Source of the DNA: an uncultured Granulosicoccaceae bacterium
Lineage (GTDB): Bacteria; Pseudomonadota; Gammaproteobacteria; Granulosicoccales; Granulosicoccaceae
Reading direction: 5' to 3'
DNA length: 64,000 bases
Assembly (NCBI GenBank): GCA_937922945.1
Contig: CAKZUP010000104.1
Location: forward strand, 1-64,000
In this document: positions 8,736 to 17,313 of the stretch, one piece after another
How positions within the stretch are numbered: the first letter of the stretch is position 1
Layout: each line of letters starts with the position of its first letter
Program-made: the position numbers and the translations under genes
The notes under the pieces: generated by a model
What the model saw: the letters and a program-made list of their open reading frames with translations, nothing else
Database searches by the model: none
What the model was told of the DNA's origin: nothing

Positions 8736-9746
8736 CTAGCTGAATTGAGCTGCGTGGTCACGCAAGGCTTGTAATGCATTATTAAAGTCATCGGGCGGTT
8801 CTGCCTGAAATTCACGTTGACGCAAATCTTCAGGGTGCGCAAGTGAAAGGCGATAGGCATGCAGAGCCTGTCGATTGAATCCTGTTATAGCCTGAAGGCC
8901 TAATGAGTCTAGTCGTGCGCTGGCGCCTCGCCGCGTATAAACCGGATCGCCAAGTAACGGGAAGCCCAGATGCGTCATGTGCACACGAATTTGATGAGTA
9001 CGGCCAGTTTCCAATTGCACCGCCACCAATGCTGCGTAATCGAAGCGCTCCAGCACATGAAAGTGAGTTCGCGCCGGTTTACCACCCTGCACGACAGCCA
9101 TGCGTTTTCGATCTTTCGGATGCCTGCCGATAGGCTCATCGATGGTGCCGGCATCGGGAATATCGCCAAGAACAATGGCCAGATACTCACGCGAGACCTT
9201 CCTCGCCTGCAGCTCAGACACCAGATGGGCATGCGCTTTAAGTGTTCTCGCTACCACGCATAAACCGGTAGTGTCCTTGTCTAAGCGATGCACAATGCCG
9301 GCGCGCGGAACATGGCGAAGACCAGGCTCAAAGTGCAAAAGCCCATTCATTAACGTGCCCCGCCGATTTCCCGGTGCCGGATGCATCACCAACGGCGTCG
9401 GCTTGTTCACGATGTAAAATTGCTCGTCGGTATGGACAAAATCGATGCTCATCTCATCGGCTTCGATTTGTGCCGCACCATTCGCCCAGGTTTCCTCCCA
9501 AGTGTCCGCCAGTGCATCCGGCGGCAGCACCAGCATAATCTCTTCGCCACCAATCAATTTGTCACTCGGACGGCGCTGTTGTCCATCCGTGGTGAGAAAG
9601 CCCCGCTTTATCCAGTCCTGTAAACGACTTCGAGAGTAGTCGGAAAACAGCATAGCGGCCACGGCATCGAACCGGCTGCCAGCGGCACCGGTTGGCGCAG
9701 TTTGCTGATAGCGCTGCTCGGTGGCGTCAGAATCGTCTTTAGACAT
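8736..9746 (-). CDS. rluD: 23S rRNA pseudouridine synthase RluD
   Basis: 336 residues. It converts uridines 1911, 1915 and 1917 (E. coli numbering) in helix 69 of 23S rRNA to pseudouridine. An N-terminal S4 RNA-binding domain (SRSRLQDWIKRGFL...) is followed by the RluA-type catalytic domain with HRLDKDTTGL, where the Asp is the catalytic residue, and RTHQIRVH. The ATG at 9746 is preferred over the more upstream possible start because residues before it overlap the bamD promoter region. Diverges from bamD, as in many gammaproteobacteria. Confidence 0.94.
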   Translation of the reverse strand: MSKDDSDATEQRYQQTAPTGAAGSRFDAVAAMLFSDYSRSRLQDWIKRGFLTTDGQQRRPSDKLIGGEEIMLVLPPDALADTWEETWANGAAQIEADEMSIDFVHTDEQFYIVNKPTPLVMHPAPGNRRGTLMNGLLHFEPGLRHVPRAGIVHRLDKDTTGLCVVARTLKAHAHLVSELQARKVSREYLAIVLGDIPDAGTIDEPIGRHPKDRKRMAVVQGGKPARTHFHVLERFDYAALVAVQLETGRTHQIRVHMTHLGFPLLGDPVYTRRGASARLDSLGLQAITGFNRQALHAYRLSLAHPEDLRQREFQAEPPDDFNNALQALRDHAAQFS

Positions 9747-9841
9747 TGATTTAGTGCGACTTTTGATTAATCGTGGGTTAACAGGCGGATAGAATGGCAC
9801 ACTCGGCCACATTGGTTTCTAATGATCCGCGGCAAATTCGC

Positions 9842-9847
9842 TATACT
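9842..9847 (+). promoter_or_regulatory. Possible -10 element of bamD
   Basis: TATACT ends only 6 bases before the bamD ATG, which would put the transcript start at or next to the start codon. No good -35 hexamer stands at 16-18 bases and no Shine-Dalgarno is present before the ATG. A leaderless message is one reading; the other is that this is a chance match and translation starts further upstream. Confidence 0.3.
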
Positions 9848-9853
9848 TTTCCC

Positions 9854-10618
9854 ATGATAAACCACACTACCAAGCGATTCGCCCTCGCGGCCGCAATTTG
9901 CGCATCACTCGTGCTCACTGCCTGCGGCAGCGCCGAGAAACAATCCGACACGTCAACTTCCGCTGAAAGGCTCTATAACCAAGCCAAACGCGCCTTGAAT
10001 CGAGGGGATTTTCTCACCGCGGTAGACACGTTCGAGACCCTGGGTGCCCGTTTTCCGTTTGGCAGTTACACCCAACAGGCTCAGCTGGATATTGCCTATG
10101 CCTATCTGAAACAAAACGAGTTCGACAATGCCATAGCGTCAGCCGACCGCTTTATCAAGCTTTATCCACGCAGCGACAATGTCGACTACGCCATCTACAT
10201 AAAGGGCGTGGCCAATTTCTCTCGGGGTGGGTCCTTCATGGAAAAGGTGTTCCCACGCGATATGGCCAAAGTAAACCAGAATTGGTTACGCGCCGCTTTC
10301 GCAGATTTTGATGCGCTGGTAAGACAATACCCGAACAGCAAATACGTGTCGGATTCGCTAGCCAGAATGGAGTTTCTGCGCAATGAAATGGCTCGTCACG
10401 AATTTATTACCGCAAAATTTTACTATCAACGCGGCGCAATGGTAGCCACCGTGAATCGCATTAACTTCTTGCTGGAACACTTCGATGGCTCCAAACACGT
10501 ACCCAATGCATTGGCACTCATGGCCAGCGCCTACGGTTCCATGGGGCAAGCCGATTTGCAGGATGACACCCTTCGTATACTGGCCCAAACAGAACCCGAC
10601 CACCCTGCACTAAACTGA
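9854..10618 (+). CDS. bamD: Outer membrane assembly lipoprotein BamD
   Basis: 254 residues. BamD is the essential TPR lipoprotein of the BAM complex that folds beta-barrel proteins into the outer membrane. The N-terminus is a lipoprotein signal (KRFALAAAICASLVLTAC) with the lipobox LTAC, Cys near residue 24. Five TPR-like repeats follow (AERLYNQAKRALNRGDFLTA, GSYTQQAQLDIAYAYLKQN and so on). The start at 9854 is chosen to give a normal signal peptide; an in-frame ATG at 9794 would add 20 residues. It diverges from rluD. Confidence 0.95.
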   Translation: MINHTTKRFALAAAICASLVLTACGSAEKQSDTSTSAERLYNQAKRALNRGDFLTAVDTFETLGARFPFGSYTQQAQLDIAYAYLKQNEFDNAIASADRFIKLYPRSDNVDYAIYIKGVANFSRGGSFMEKVFPRDMAKVNQNWLRAAFADFDALVRQYPNSKYVSDSLARMEFLRNEMARHEFITAKFYYQRGAMVATVNRINFLLEHFDGSKHVPNALALMASAYGSMGQADLQDDTLRILAQTEPDHPALN

Positions 10619-10648
10619 ATCTGAATTAGTGCCCGCCTTCGGTAGGTT

Positions 10649-10668
10649 GCCCGGTTGGGCCTGTTTTT
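10649..10668 (+). terminator. Probable terminator after bamD
   Basis: A short GCCC-GGTT-GGGC hairpin followed by CTGTTTTT, 30 bases past the bamD stop. The stem is short, so efficiency is uncertain. Confidence 0.5.
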
Positions 10669-10825
10669 CGGTGCGCCGGTAATATCGCGCTCGCACCAAT
10701 TCGGCTTAACAGACAACAAATCCTCACGCTAAGGCCTGAAAACCGCATTCTATCGGGCTTTGCGTGGTCTGAATCTTGCTCAATTACACACCATAATCCG
10801 GCTTTTTCTGTGTGTATTCTAGACC

Positions 10826-12439
10826 GTGAGCAAACCCGTTGAGCACGATGGCAATTTAGCCAACCCATTCAGGCCAGCGCTGCCCGATGCGCGTGCCATG
10901 CGTTTGTTCAGCCAATACCGGTTTTTCCTGCTCGCAGCGCTGGGGTTGGTCTACTACATTTCAAGCACTCAGAGCATACTGGGCCAGCGTGATGCTACGC
11001 TGTTTGAAATTGCACATCTGGCCTACCTCGTTGCATCGTTGGGGTTTATCTACTTACAGCGTATCGATCGGCCGTCTGCTGAGTCTCGTCTCTACCTACA
11101 ACACTATCTCGACATCAGTTTCATTTGTCTGATGATGTACGCGTGTGGTGGCGTGCAAAGTGGTCTTGGCATATTACTGATTATCACCATCGCCCTGCTC
11201 AGCCAGCTCAACACGATTCGCAACGCCTTCTTTTTCGCCTCGGTAGCGTGTGTGTTGTTGTTGCTTGAAGAGCTGATTGCAAAACTACTATTAGGCTCGG
11301 CTGCCGCTGACTTTGAACAAACCGCTTTTCTGGGGTCCATGCTGTTTTTAGTCGCATGGCTGCTGACCGTGCCTTTGCGTAACCTGAACGCCAGGCAAAT
11401 TCCCGATCAAACCCATGCCCGTGCAGCACTGGACGTAAAAGAAATTGCCAATCTCAACGAAGAAATTATTCGCGAACTTGATTCAGGCGTATTGGTTATC
11501 GATTCTCACAACCATGTGCAACTGATTAACGATACTGCAAGGGAAATGCTGGCGTGTGAATTTGCCCCCTTACCTGTTCATATTGGTCGATTAAGCAATT
11601 CGTTGCTGAACCATTTGAACAACAGCCGGCGTGGTGGCAGCAACTCCCAACCACTCACGGTTGAACCGACAGGCGTTGCGTTATTGCCACATTATATAGC
11701 GCTCTCTTCAGGTGGCATGCTGATACGGCTGGACGATCACGCACTTATCAGAAAACAGTTTCAACAGCTGAAGATGGCCTCGTTGGGCAGACTATCTGCC
11801 AGCATAGCGCATGAAATCCGAAACCCGCTGGGGGCTATTTCTCACTCTGTACAACTGTTGCAGGAGTCTGAACATCTGGATACTCAGGATCAGGAACTGC
11901 TTACTATTGCGCATAAACACACGCATAGAATTAATCGCATCGTTGAAGATGTGCTGCAACTATCCAATAGAAAACAGATACGGCATGAGTCCATTAACCT
12001 AAGTGATATCGTCAATGATTTCTGCCAGCGCTTTATCGCTGAAAATGGACTAAGCGAGCTGAACATAGCAGCACAATCGGAGCCCAATGTTTACGCATTA
12101 TTCGACCCTGACCATCTGGATCAGGTGCTATGGAACTTGTGTACCAACGCGCGACTCCACAACGGCAATGCTAATGTGACCATCAAAATTCAGTGCTGGC
12201 AGTCTCAGTACGGCACAGCCATCATCGACATTATCGACGATGGCATCGGTATACCCGATTTACACAGAGAACAATTGTTCGAACCGTTCTATTCCACTCA
12301 TCACGATGGTTCCGGCTTGGGGCTGTTCATAATAAGAGAGCTTTGCGAACTGAATAAAGCGCATATCGAATGCTTGGAACAGGATGAAGGTGCGCATTTC
12401 AGGATTACGCTTGGCACCGAGTCACAGATGGCTGCATGA
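10826..12439 (+). CDS. pilS: Type IV pilus sensor histidine kinase PilS
   Basis: 537 residues. PilS monitors pilin levels in the inner membrane and sets the phosphorylation state of PilR. The first 190 residues contain about six membrane helices. They are followed by a PAS-like linker (ELDSGVLVIDS...), then the HisKA domain with phospho-acceptor His near residue 328 (SIAHEIRNPLG) and the HATPase domain with N box (NLCTNARLHN), DDGIGIP and GSGLGLFI. GTG start at 10826. Its last four bases overlap pilR (ATGA), so the pair is translationally coupled. Confidence 0.94.
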   Translation: MSKPVEHDGNLANPFRPALPDARAMRLFSQYRFFLLAALGLVYYISSTQSILGQRDATLFEIAHLAYLVASLGFIYLQRIDRPSAESRLYLQHYLDISFICLMMYACGGVQSGLGILLIITIALLSQLNTIRNAFFFASVACVLLLLEELIAKLLLGSAAADFEQTAFLGSMLFLVAWLLTVPLRNLNARQIPDQTHARAALDVKEIANLNEEIIRELDSGVLVIDSHNHVQLINDTAREMLACEFAPLPVHIGRLSNSLLNHLNNSRRGGSNSQPLTVEPTGVALLPHYIALSSGGMLIRLDDHALIRKQFQQLKMASLGRLSASIAHEIRNPLGAISHSVQLLQESEHLDTQDQELLTIAHKHTHRINRIVEDVLQLSNRKQIRHESINLSDIVNDFCQRFIAENGLSELNIAAQSEPNVYALFDPDHLDQVLWNLCTNARLHNGNANVTIKIQCWQSQYGTAIIDIIDDGIGIPDLHREQLFEPFYSTHHDGSGLGLFIIRELCELNKAHIECLEQDEGAHFRITLGTESQMAA

Positions 12440-13977
12440 CAATGACCGCAACTGCACTCATTATTGATGACGAGCCAGATATCCGCGAACTCATAGCGAT
12501 GACCTTATCGCGCATGGGACTGGAGTACCATAGTGCTGCAAACCTTGAAGAGGCTCGCTCGCTACTGAACACCTATGAGTTTGATGTCTGTTTAACCGAT
12601 ATGCGACTACCCGATGGCAATGGGGTTGAGTTCGTGCGCTATGTGCATTCCAAAAATCCAGATTTACCCATCGCAGTGATTACCGCGCATGGCAACATGG
12701 AAGCAGCCGTTGAAGCCATGAAAAACGGTGCATATGATTTTGTCTCCAAACCAGTTGATATACAACAATTGCGTCAGCTCGTGGTGCAAGCAGTGGCCTT
12801 AAAAAACGATGAGCCAACAAATACCGACGATGCGAAGGATGCTGTATCTATTGGCGCCAGTAATGATGATAACTTCAACAGCATAGAAATCGCTCCTAAC
12901 AGTTATTCAAAGAACAGACATCCTGTCGATGAAACACAGGACTTGCACGAACTCTCGGGCCGCAATAATACCCGCGCAGCAGCATCAAGTTGTTGCAAGC
13001 TGTTGCCTGTAAACGGGCATAAATTGGTAGGCGACTCGCAACCCATGCAAAACCTTCGGCGAATGATGGCCAAGGTAGCAAGAACCAATGCCCCGGTATG
13101 GATAACCGGAGAGTCCGGTACAGGAAAGGAGCTTATCGCACGCCTCATCCACGATAACAGTCCACGCAGTTCGAACCAGTTCGTCGCCATTAACTGTGGT
13201 GCTATTCCAAACGAACTCATGGAAAGCGAATTCTTTGGCCATATAAAAGGCAGTTTTACTGGCGCGAATACCGATAAGCAAGGTCTATTTCAACTTGCTC
13301 ATGGCGGCACCCTCTTCCTTGATGAGGTCGCAGAGCTACCGCTGCATATGCAAGTCAAACTACTGCGTGCCATTCAGGAACGCAGCATTCGACCGGTAGG
13401 CGGTAGTGCAGAGATCGCTGTCGACGCACGTATTCTCAGTGCAAGCCACAAAGATCTCGCAGCCGAAGTTGAGGCTGCGCGGTTTCGACACGACTTATAC
13501 TACAGACTGAACGTGATCAGCCTGCATTCTCCAAGCTTAAGAGATCGTAGCGAAGATATTCCAGCGCTGTGTAAAAACATCATGAGCAAAATACCGGTAG
13601 ATGAAAATGCACAAAACAGTAGCATTATCAATCTGAGCAAAGACGCGTTGGATGCTCTAACTAGCTACCCGTTCCCTGGTAACGTTCGGGAACTCGAGAA
13701 CTTACTTGAGCGAGCATTGGCGTTAGTTGATAACAACACGATTTCTGCAGCAGATTTAAGCCTACCGTCCGTTGCGCGTAATGAAAGCAACGCAGATACA
13801 GACGCAAAGACAACCAGTCGTTCAAACGCAAAGCCAAGCGATGAATCCACCCGCATAATCGATGCATTAAACAATACACGTTGGAATCGGAAAGAAGCAG
13901 CGGTACTTCTTGGCCTGACTTACAGACAATTACGGTATCGCATTAAACAATTAGGCATTGATTCGGACAAGCACTGA
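12436..13977 (+). CDS. pilR: Sigma-54-dependent response regulator PilR
   Basis: 513 residues, longer than the usual ~445. The receiver domain has Asp55 as phosphorylation site (LTDMRLPDG). A linker of about 80 polar, Asn/Asp-rich residues follows, much longer than in typical PilR. The AAA+ domain then shows Walker A GESGTGKE near residue 225 and the GAFTGA loop as GSFTGA, which contacts sigma-54. The C-terminal Fis-type helix-turn-helix (RKEAAVLLGLTYRQLRYRIK) binds DNA. It activates the pilin promoter just downstream, where a sigma-54 promoter and TGTCA boxes are visible. Confidence 0.95.
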   Translation: MTMTATALIIDDEPDIRELIAMTLSRMGLEYHSAANLEEARSLLNTYEFDVCLTDMRLPDGNGVEFVRYVHSKNPDLPIAVITAHGNMEAAVEAMKNGAYDFVSKPVDIQQLRQLVVQAVALKNDEPTNTDDAKDAVSIGASNDDNFNSIEIAPNSYSKNRHPVDETQDLHELSGRNNTRAAASSCCKLLPVNGHKLVGDSQPMQNLRRMMAKVARTNAPVWITGESGTGKELIARLIHDNSPRSSNQFVAINCGAIPNELMESEFFGHIKGSFTGANTDKQGLFQLAHGGTLFLDEVAELPLHMQVKLLRAIQERSIRPVGGSAEIAVDARILSASHKDLAAEVEAARFRHDLYYRLNVISLHSPSLRDRSEDIPALCKNIMSKIPVDENAQNSSIINLSKDALDALTSYPFPGNVRELENLLERALALVDNNTISAADLSLPSVARNESNADTDAKTTSRSNAKPSDESTRIIDALNNTRWNRKEAAVLLGLTYRQLRYRIKQLGIDSDKH

Positions 13978-14035
13978 CATTATTTCAACAGCATCAGTAA
14001 CCCTACGCATTACTTAGAGTGCCTATTGCGCAGTT

Positions 14036-14082
14036 TGTCACTCCGATAACATTACCAATGTCATTAAGTGACAAAAGTGACA
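14036..14082. promoter_or_regulatory. Probable PilR upstream activating sites
   Basis: Four copies of TGTCA/TGACA in 47 bases: TGTCACT at 14036, TGTCA at 14059, and GTGACA at 14068 and 14077. This fits the TGTC-repeat sites bound by PilR in Pseudomonas and sits 100-170 bases upstream of the predicted pilin transcript start. A perfect TGAGAA-GCAG-TTCTCA inverted repeat at 14106-14121 is close by. Confidence 0.7.
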
Positions 14083-14180
14083 AATCAAACTGATAACCAA
14101 CTCACTGAGAAGCAGTTCTCAACGCAGCTATGTGCTTGTTATGAGTAGGTTTTTTGCTTCGAAAAATAAATTAATTACGC

Positions 14181-14196
14181 TGGCACAGCAGATGCA
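14181..14196 (+). promoter_or_regulatory. Sigma-54 promoter of the first pilin gene
   Basis: TGGCACAGCAGATGCA has the invariant GG at -24 and GC at -12 with the exact 10-base gap. Start of transcription is expected about 14207, giving an 85-base leader. Together with PilR sites upstream this shows pilS/pilR control of pilA. Apart from these sites, the 314 bases between pilR and the pilin contain nothing else recognisable. Confidence 0.88.
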
Positions 14197-14291
14197 CTTA
14201 ACCTAGCAAGCGTATGGACGATAACACGTCTGTAGGTTTGGCTTGACATCAAACTTATAACATTAATTTTGTCTCTGGAGATAAACCAATC

Positions 14292-14768
14292 ATGGTTAAA
14301 GTACAAAAAGGTTTTACACTAATCGAACTCATGATCGTAATCGCGATCATTGGTATTCTTGCAGCAGTAGCTGTACCACAATACTCACAGTACACCAAGC
14401 GTGCTCGTTACTCAGACGTTAAATTGGCTGTATCGCCAATTAAAAGTGCGGTTGAGCTTTGCTACCAGCGTAACGCAGGTAACCTGGATTGTAACGTGCT
14501 TAACGGTAACGGCAACACTGATATCTTAAGCCCAATTACACCTAACCAGCTTCTACGTGCAGCTTCTTCTGATCTTGTTAACACAGTAGCATTGTCAGAC
14601 AGCGGTTCTGGTGAGCCAAAGATCGACGCTACTCCTAACGTAATCGAAGGCTTCGTTGCTACAGACGTATACACCACAGTTGGTGTTGTTAAAGTAATCG
14701 TAGGTGAGAACACAGTAACTGACTGGAAAGAGCAGCAGACTGGTGGTTGCTTGAACGGTTATTGCTAA
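14292..14768 (+). CDS. pilA: Type IV major pilin, copy 1
   Basis: 158 residues. The 7-residue leader ending in Gly is cut before Phe by PilD ([16 protein letters not shown]), and Glu5 of the mature protein is present. The hydrophobic N-terminal helix is followed by a globular domain closed by a C-terminal disulfide loop (GGCLNGYC), with a second Cys pair in the middle. Good Shine-Dalgarno (TGGAGA) 8 bases before the ATG. It has its own sigma-54 promoter and its own strong terminator, so it is the likely major pilin subunit. Confidence 0.95.
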   Translation: MVKVQKGFTLIELMIVIAIIGILAAVAVPQYSQYTKRARYSDVKLAVSPIKSAVELCYQRNAGNLDCNVLNGNGNTDILSPITPNQLLRAASSDLVNTVALSDSGSGEPKIDATPNVIEGFVATDVYTTVGVVKVIVGENTVTDWKEQQTGGCLNGYC

Positions 14769-14808
14769 GATTATTACTTAGTTAGATACTACCATTACGT
14801 GTAGTGCA

Positions 14809-14845
14809 GGGGTCGGTCAGGTTAACTGACCGGCCCTTTTTTGTT
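14809..14845 (+). terminator. Strong terminator between the two pilin genes
   Basis: Hairpin GGTCGGTCAG-GTTA-CTGACCGGCC followed by six or more T. It should stop most transcripts from the first pilin before the second one. Confidence 0.92.
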
Positions 14846-14905
14846 GATGGATCGAATAATTCTTAACTCACGGACCGGGCCTTAACTAAACATGAGCACT
14901 AATAC

Positions 14906-15364
14906 ATGAAAAGCAAAGGTTTTACTCTTATCGAGCTGATGATTGTCATCGCTATAATCGGTATTCTGGCAGCTGTTGCTGTTCCCCAATATTCCACGTA
15001 CACAAAGCGAGCAGCATTCTCAGAGCTAAAATTAAGTGCAAGTATGGTTAAAAGTGCAGTAGATCTGTGTTACCAAAGTGCTGCCGGTGCTGATGAATGC
15101 AATACGGTCGCAAGCGGAACGAACGATGTGGCCGGCCAAGTTACACCAGCGCTACTACTCAGAGCCGCAGCAGCAGATCTGGTGGACCAAGTTAGCTTGA
15201 ACGGCACCACCTTCCCCATCATTGAAGTCACGGCCACAACGAATGAAGGCTTCAACGGAGAAACCTATATTCTCACTGGTACAACAAAAGGCACCACAGG
15301 CGTAGACCGCACCGTGAGTGACTGGTTAGAATCAGGAACCGGCTGCGTTGAAGGTTGGTGCTAG
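14906..15364 (+). CDS. Type IV pilin, copy 2
   Basis: 152 residues, with a 5-residue leader (MKSKG) cut before [14 protein letters not shown]. The N-terminal helix through VPQYS is identical to the first pilin and the rest has the same layout, ending in a disulfide loop GTGCVEGWC. The globular parts have diverged strongly. There is no clear Shine-Dalgarno before the ATG, and the gene lies behind a strong terminator with no obvious promoter of its own. It could be a minor, low-level or alternative pilin. Confidence 0.93.
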   Translation: MKSKGFTLIELMIVIAIIGILAAVAVPQYSTYTKRAAFSELKLSASMVKSAVDLCYQSAAGADECNTVASGTNDVAGQVTPALLLRAAAADLVDQVSLNGTTFPIIEVTATTNEGFNGETYILTGTTKGTTGVDRTVSDWLESGTGCVEGWC

Positions 15365-15604
15365 AACTAACGTAACAGAAGTTTTAACTACCGCACAATT
15401 TTCAGCAGCGAGTGCTCTACTCGCTGCAAACAAGCAACGTACACAAGCCTATGATTCACTCAAATGTGAGTGAACTCTCAAAGCATTTAAAACAAGCGAT
15501 CCGACAGAACCGTCTCTGGTTCATAGTTCTCCCTTCAGCACTTCTTAAAGTGGCCGATGTATTACATCAGGAGAACGTTTTTAGCTTATCTATAGGGTAT
15601 TGAA

Positions 15605-17311
15605 GTGAGCGACAACACAGAAGAAGTCACACTCAGCGGTCTTGCGCGTCAACTGGTTAACCAGGGGCTCGTTAGCGAAGAAGCAGCGCTCGAAGCACTC
15701 AAACATAGCCAGGAAGCAAAACAACCATTGATCAATTCATTGGTTGAGTATAGTGATCTGACAACAAAGGCGATATCCCAAGCGATAGCCACTGATTTTG
15801 GATTGCCCTGCTACGACCTGGCCACGTTGGAATCAAGCAGCATTCCAGCCGATCTGATTAAAGAGGATTTAATCACGGCGCACAATGCCGTACCTATATC
15901 TCGACGTGGTACAAAATTATTTGTCGCTATTTCAGATCCGACCAACAGTGAGCCACTTGATAAGTATAAATTCACCTCCGGCCTAAGTGTTGAAGCGGTT
16001 GTTGTAGAAGAAGACAAACTGCAGGAATTAAAGTCTCGCGTACTTGAAGGCAACTCTGCCCTTTCTGAAGGACTAGATGATAGCTTTGATCTTGAAGTCG
16101 AAGGCGGAGATGATAAAGCCGATAGCGATGACGACGGCAATGAAGTTGATGAAACGCCGGTTGTCCGCTTTGTAAACAAGGTTCTACTCGACGCCATTAA
16201 GCGAGGCGCATCTGATATACACATCGAACCCTACGAGAAAGAGTTTCGTATCCGCTTCCGTATCGATGGGATTCTGGAAGAGGTGGTGAATCCACCACTG
16301 AACATGTCTACCCGTCTAACAGCGCGTATCAAAGTTATGTCCAGAATGGATATCTCTGAGAAACGAGTACCACAAGACGGACGTATCAAGCTTAAGATAT
16401 CCAAAACCAAAGCTATCGACTTTCGTGTTAACACGTGCCCCACGTTATTTGGAGAGAAAACGGTACTGCGTATTCTCGATCCGAGCAGTGCTCAACTGGG
16501 TATCGATGCATTGGGTTACGAACCCGAGCAGAAAAAGCTCTATATGGATGCGCTGGCAAGTCCTTATGGAATGATTCTGGTAACCGGTCCTACCGGTAGT
16601 GGTAAAACGGTATCGCTGTACACCGGACTGAACATTCTTAACAAGCCAGACACTAATATTTCAACCGCCGAAGATCCAGCGGAAATTAACCTTGCGGGTA
16701 TCAATCAGGTTAACGTTAATCCGAAAGCAGGTCTTACATTCGCAGAAGCGTTGAAAGCCTTCCTTAGACAAGATCCTGACATCATCATGGTTGGTGAGAT
16801 TCGAGATCTGGAAACGGCGAGTATCGCAATAAAAGCTGCACAAACCGGCCACATGGTTATGTCTACTTTGCATACCAACGATGCCCCGCAAACACTGGGC
16901 CGCTTGATAAACATGGGTGTGCCGCCTTTCAACATCGCCACAGCAGTAAGTCTGATTATCGCTCAGCGACTGGCAAGACGTTTGTGCGATAGCTGTAAAG
17001 TGGAAGACGAATTGCCGAAAGATGTTCTGCTGTCTGAGGGTTTCTCTGAAGAACAAATCGAAGATCTTACTGTGTATAAAGCGGTCGGTTGTAAAAAATG
17101 CAACGGCGGCTACAAAGGTCGTACCGGTATCTATCAGGTTATGAAAATCAGTGAAGACATCGGTAAGTTGATTATGGCTGGTGGTAACGCAATTGATATC
17201 GCTGCACAAGCGAAGAAGGAAAAGATTCCCGACCTTAGAGATTCAGCCCTAATGAAAGTGCAGGCTGGCCTTTTGAGTCTGGAAGAAGCTAACAGGGTGA
17301 CCAAGGACTAA
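15605..17311 (+). CDS. pilB: Type IV pilus assembly ATPase PilB
   Basis: 568 residues. PilB is the hexameric cytoplasmic ATPase that drives pilus extension. The N-terminal MshE/T2SSE-N domain (residues 1-150) is joined by an acidic stretch (about 150-180, DDSFDLEVEGGDDK) to the ATPase with Walker A GPTGSGKT near 328, Walker B DPDIIMVGEIRD and the tetracysteine zinc knuckle (CDSC...CKKC). GTG start at 15605. The 240 bases before it hold no convincing gene. pilC follows after two bases. Confidence 0.96.
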   Translation: MSDNTEEVTLSGLARQLVNQGLVSEEAALEALKHSQEAKQPLINSLVEYSDLTTKAISQAIATDFGLPCYDLATLESSSIPADLIKEDLITAHNAVPISRRGTKLFVAISDPTNSEPLDKYKFTSGLSVEAVVVEEDKLQELKSRVLEGNSALSEGLDDSFDLEVEGGDDKADSDDDGNEVDETPVVRFVNKVLLDAIKRGASDIHIEPYEKEFRIRFRIDGILEEVVNPPLNMSTRLTARIKVMSRMDISEKRVPQDGRIKLKISKTKAIDFRVNTCPTLFGEKTVLRILDPSSAQLGIDALGYEPEQKKLYMDALASPYGMILVTGPTGSGKTVSLYTGLNILNKPDTNISTAEDPAEINLAGINQVNVNPKAGLTFAEALKAFLRQDPDIIMVGEIRDLETASIAIKAAQTGHMVMSTLHTNDAPQTLGRLINMGVPPFNIATAVSLIIAQRLARRLCDSCKVEDELPKDVLLSEGFSEEQIEDLTVYKAVGCKKCNGGYKGRTGIYQVMKISEDIGKLIMAGGNAIDIAAQAKKEKIPDLRDSALMKVQAGLLSLEEANRVTKD

Positions 17312-17313
17312 TC

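Noticed and set aside
15412-15603. 63-codon frame between the second pilin and pilB
   Set aside because: No domain or signal; it ends right before the pilB GTG and has no clear ribosome site. Possible but not supported.
16661-17209. 182-codon open frame antisense to pilB
   Set aside because: Inside the conserved PilB ATPase; composition rich in His, Cys and Phe as expected for a shadow.
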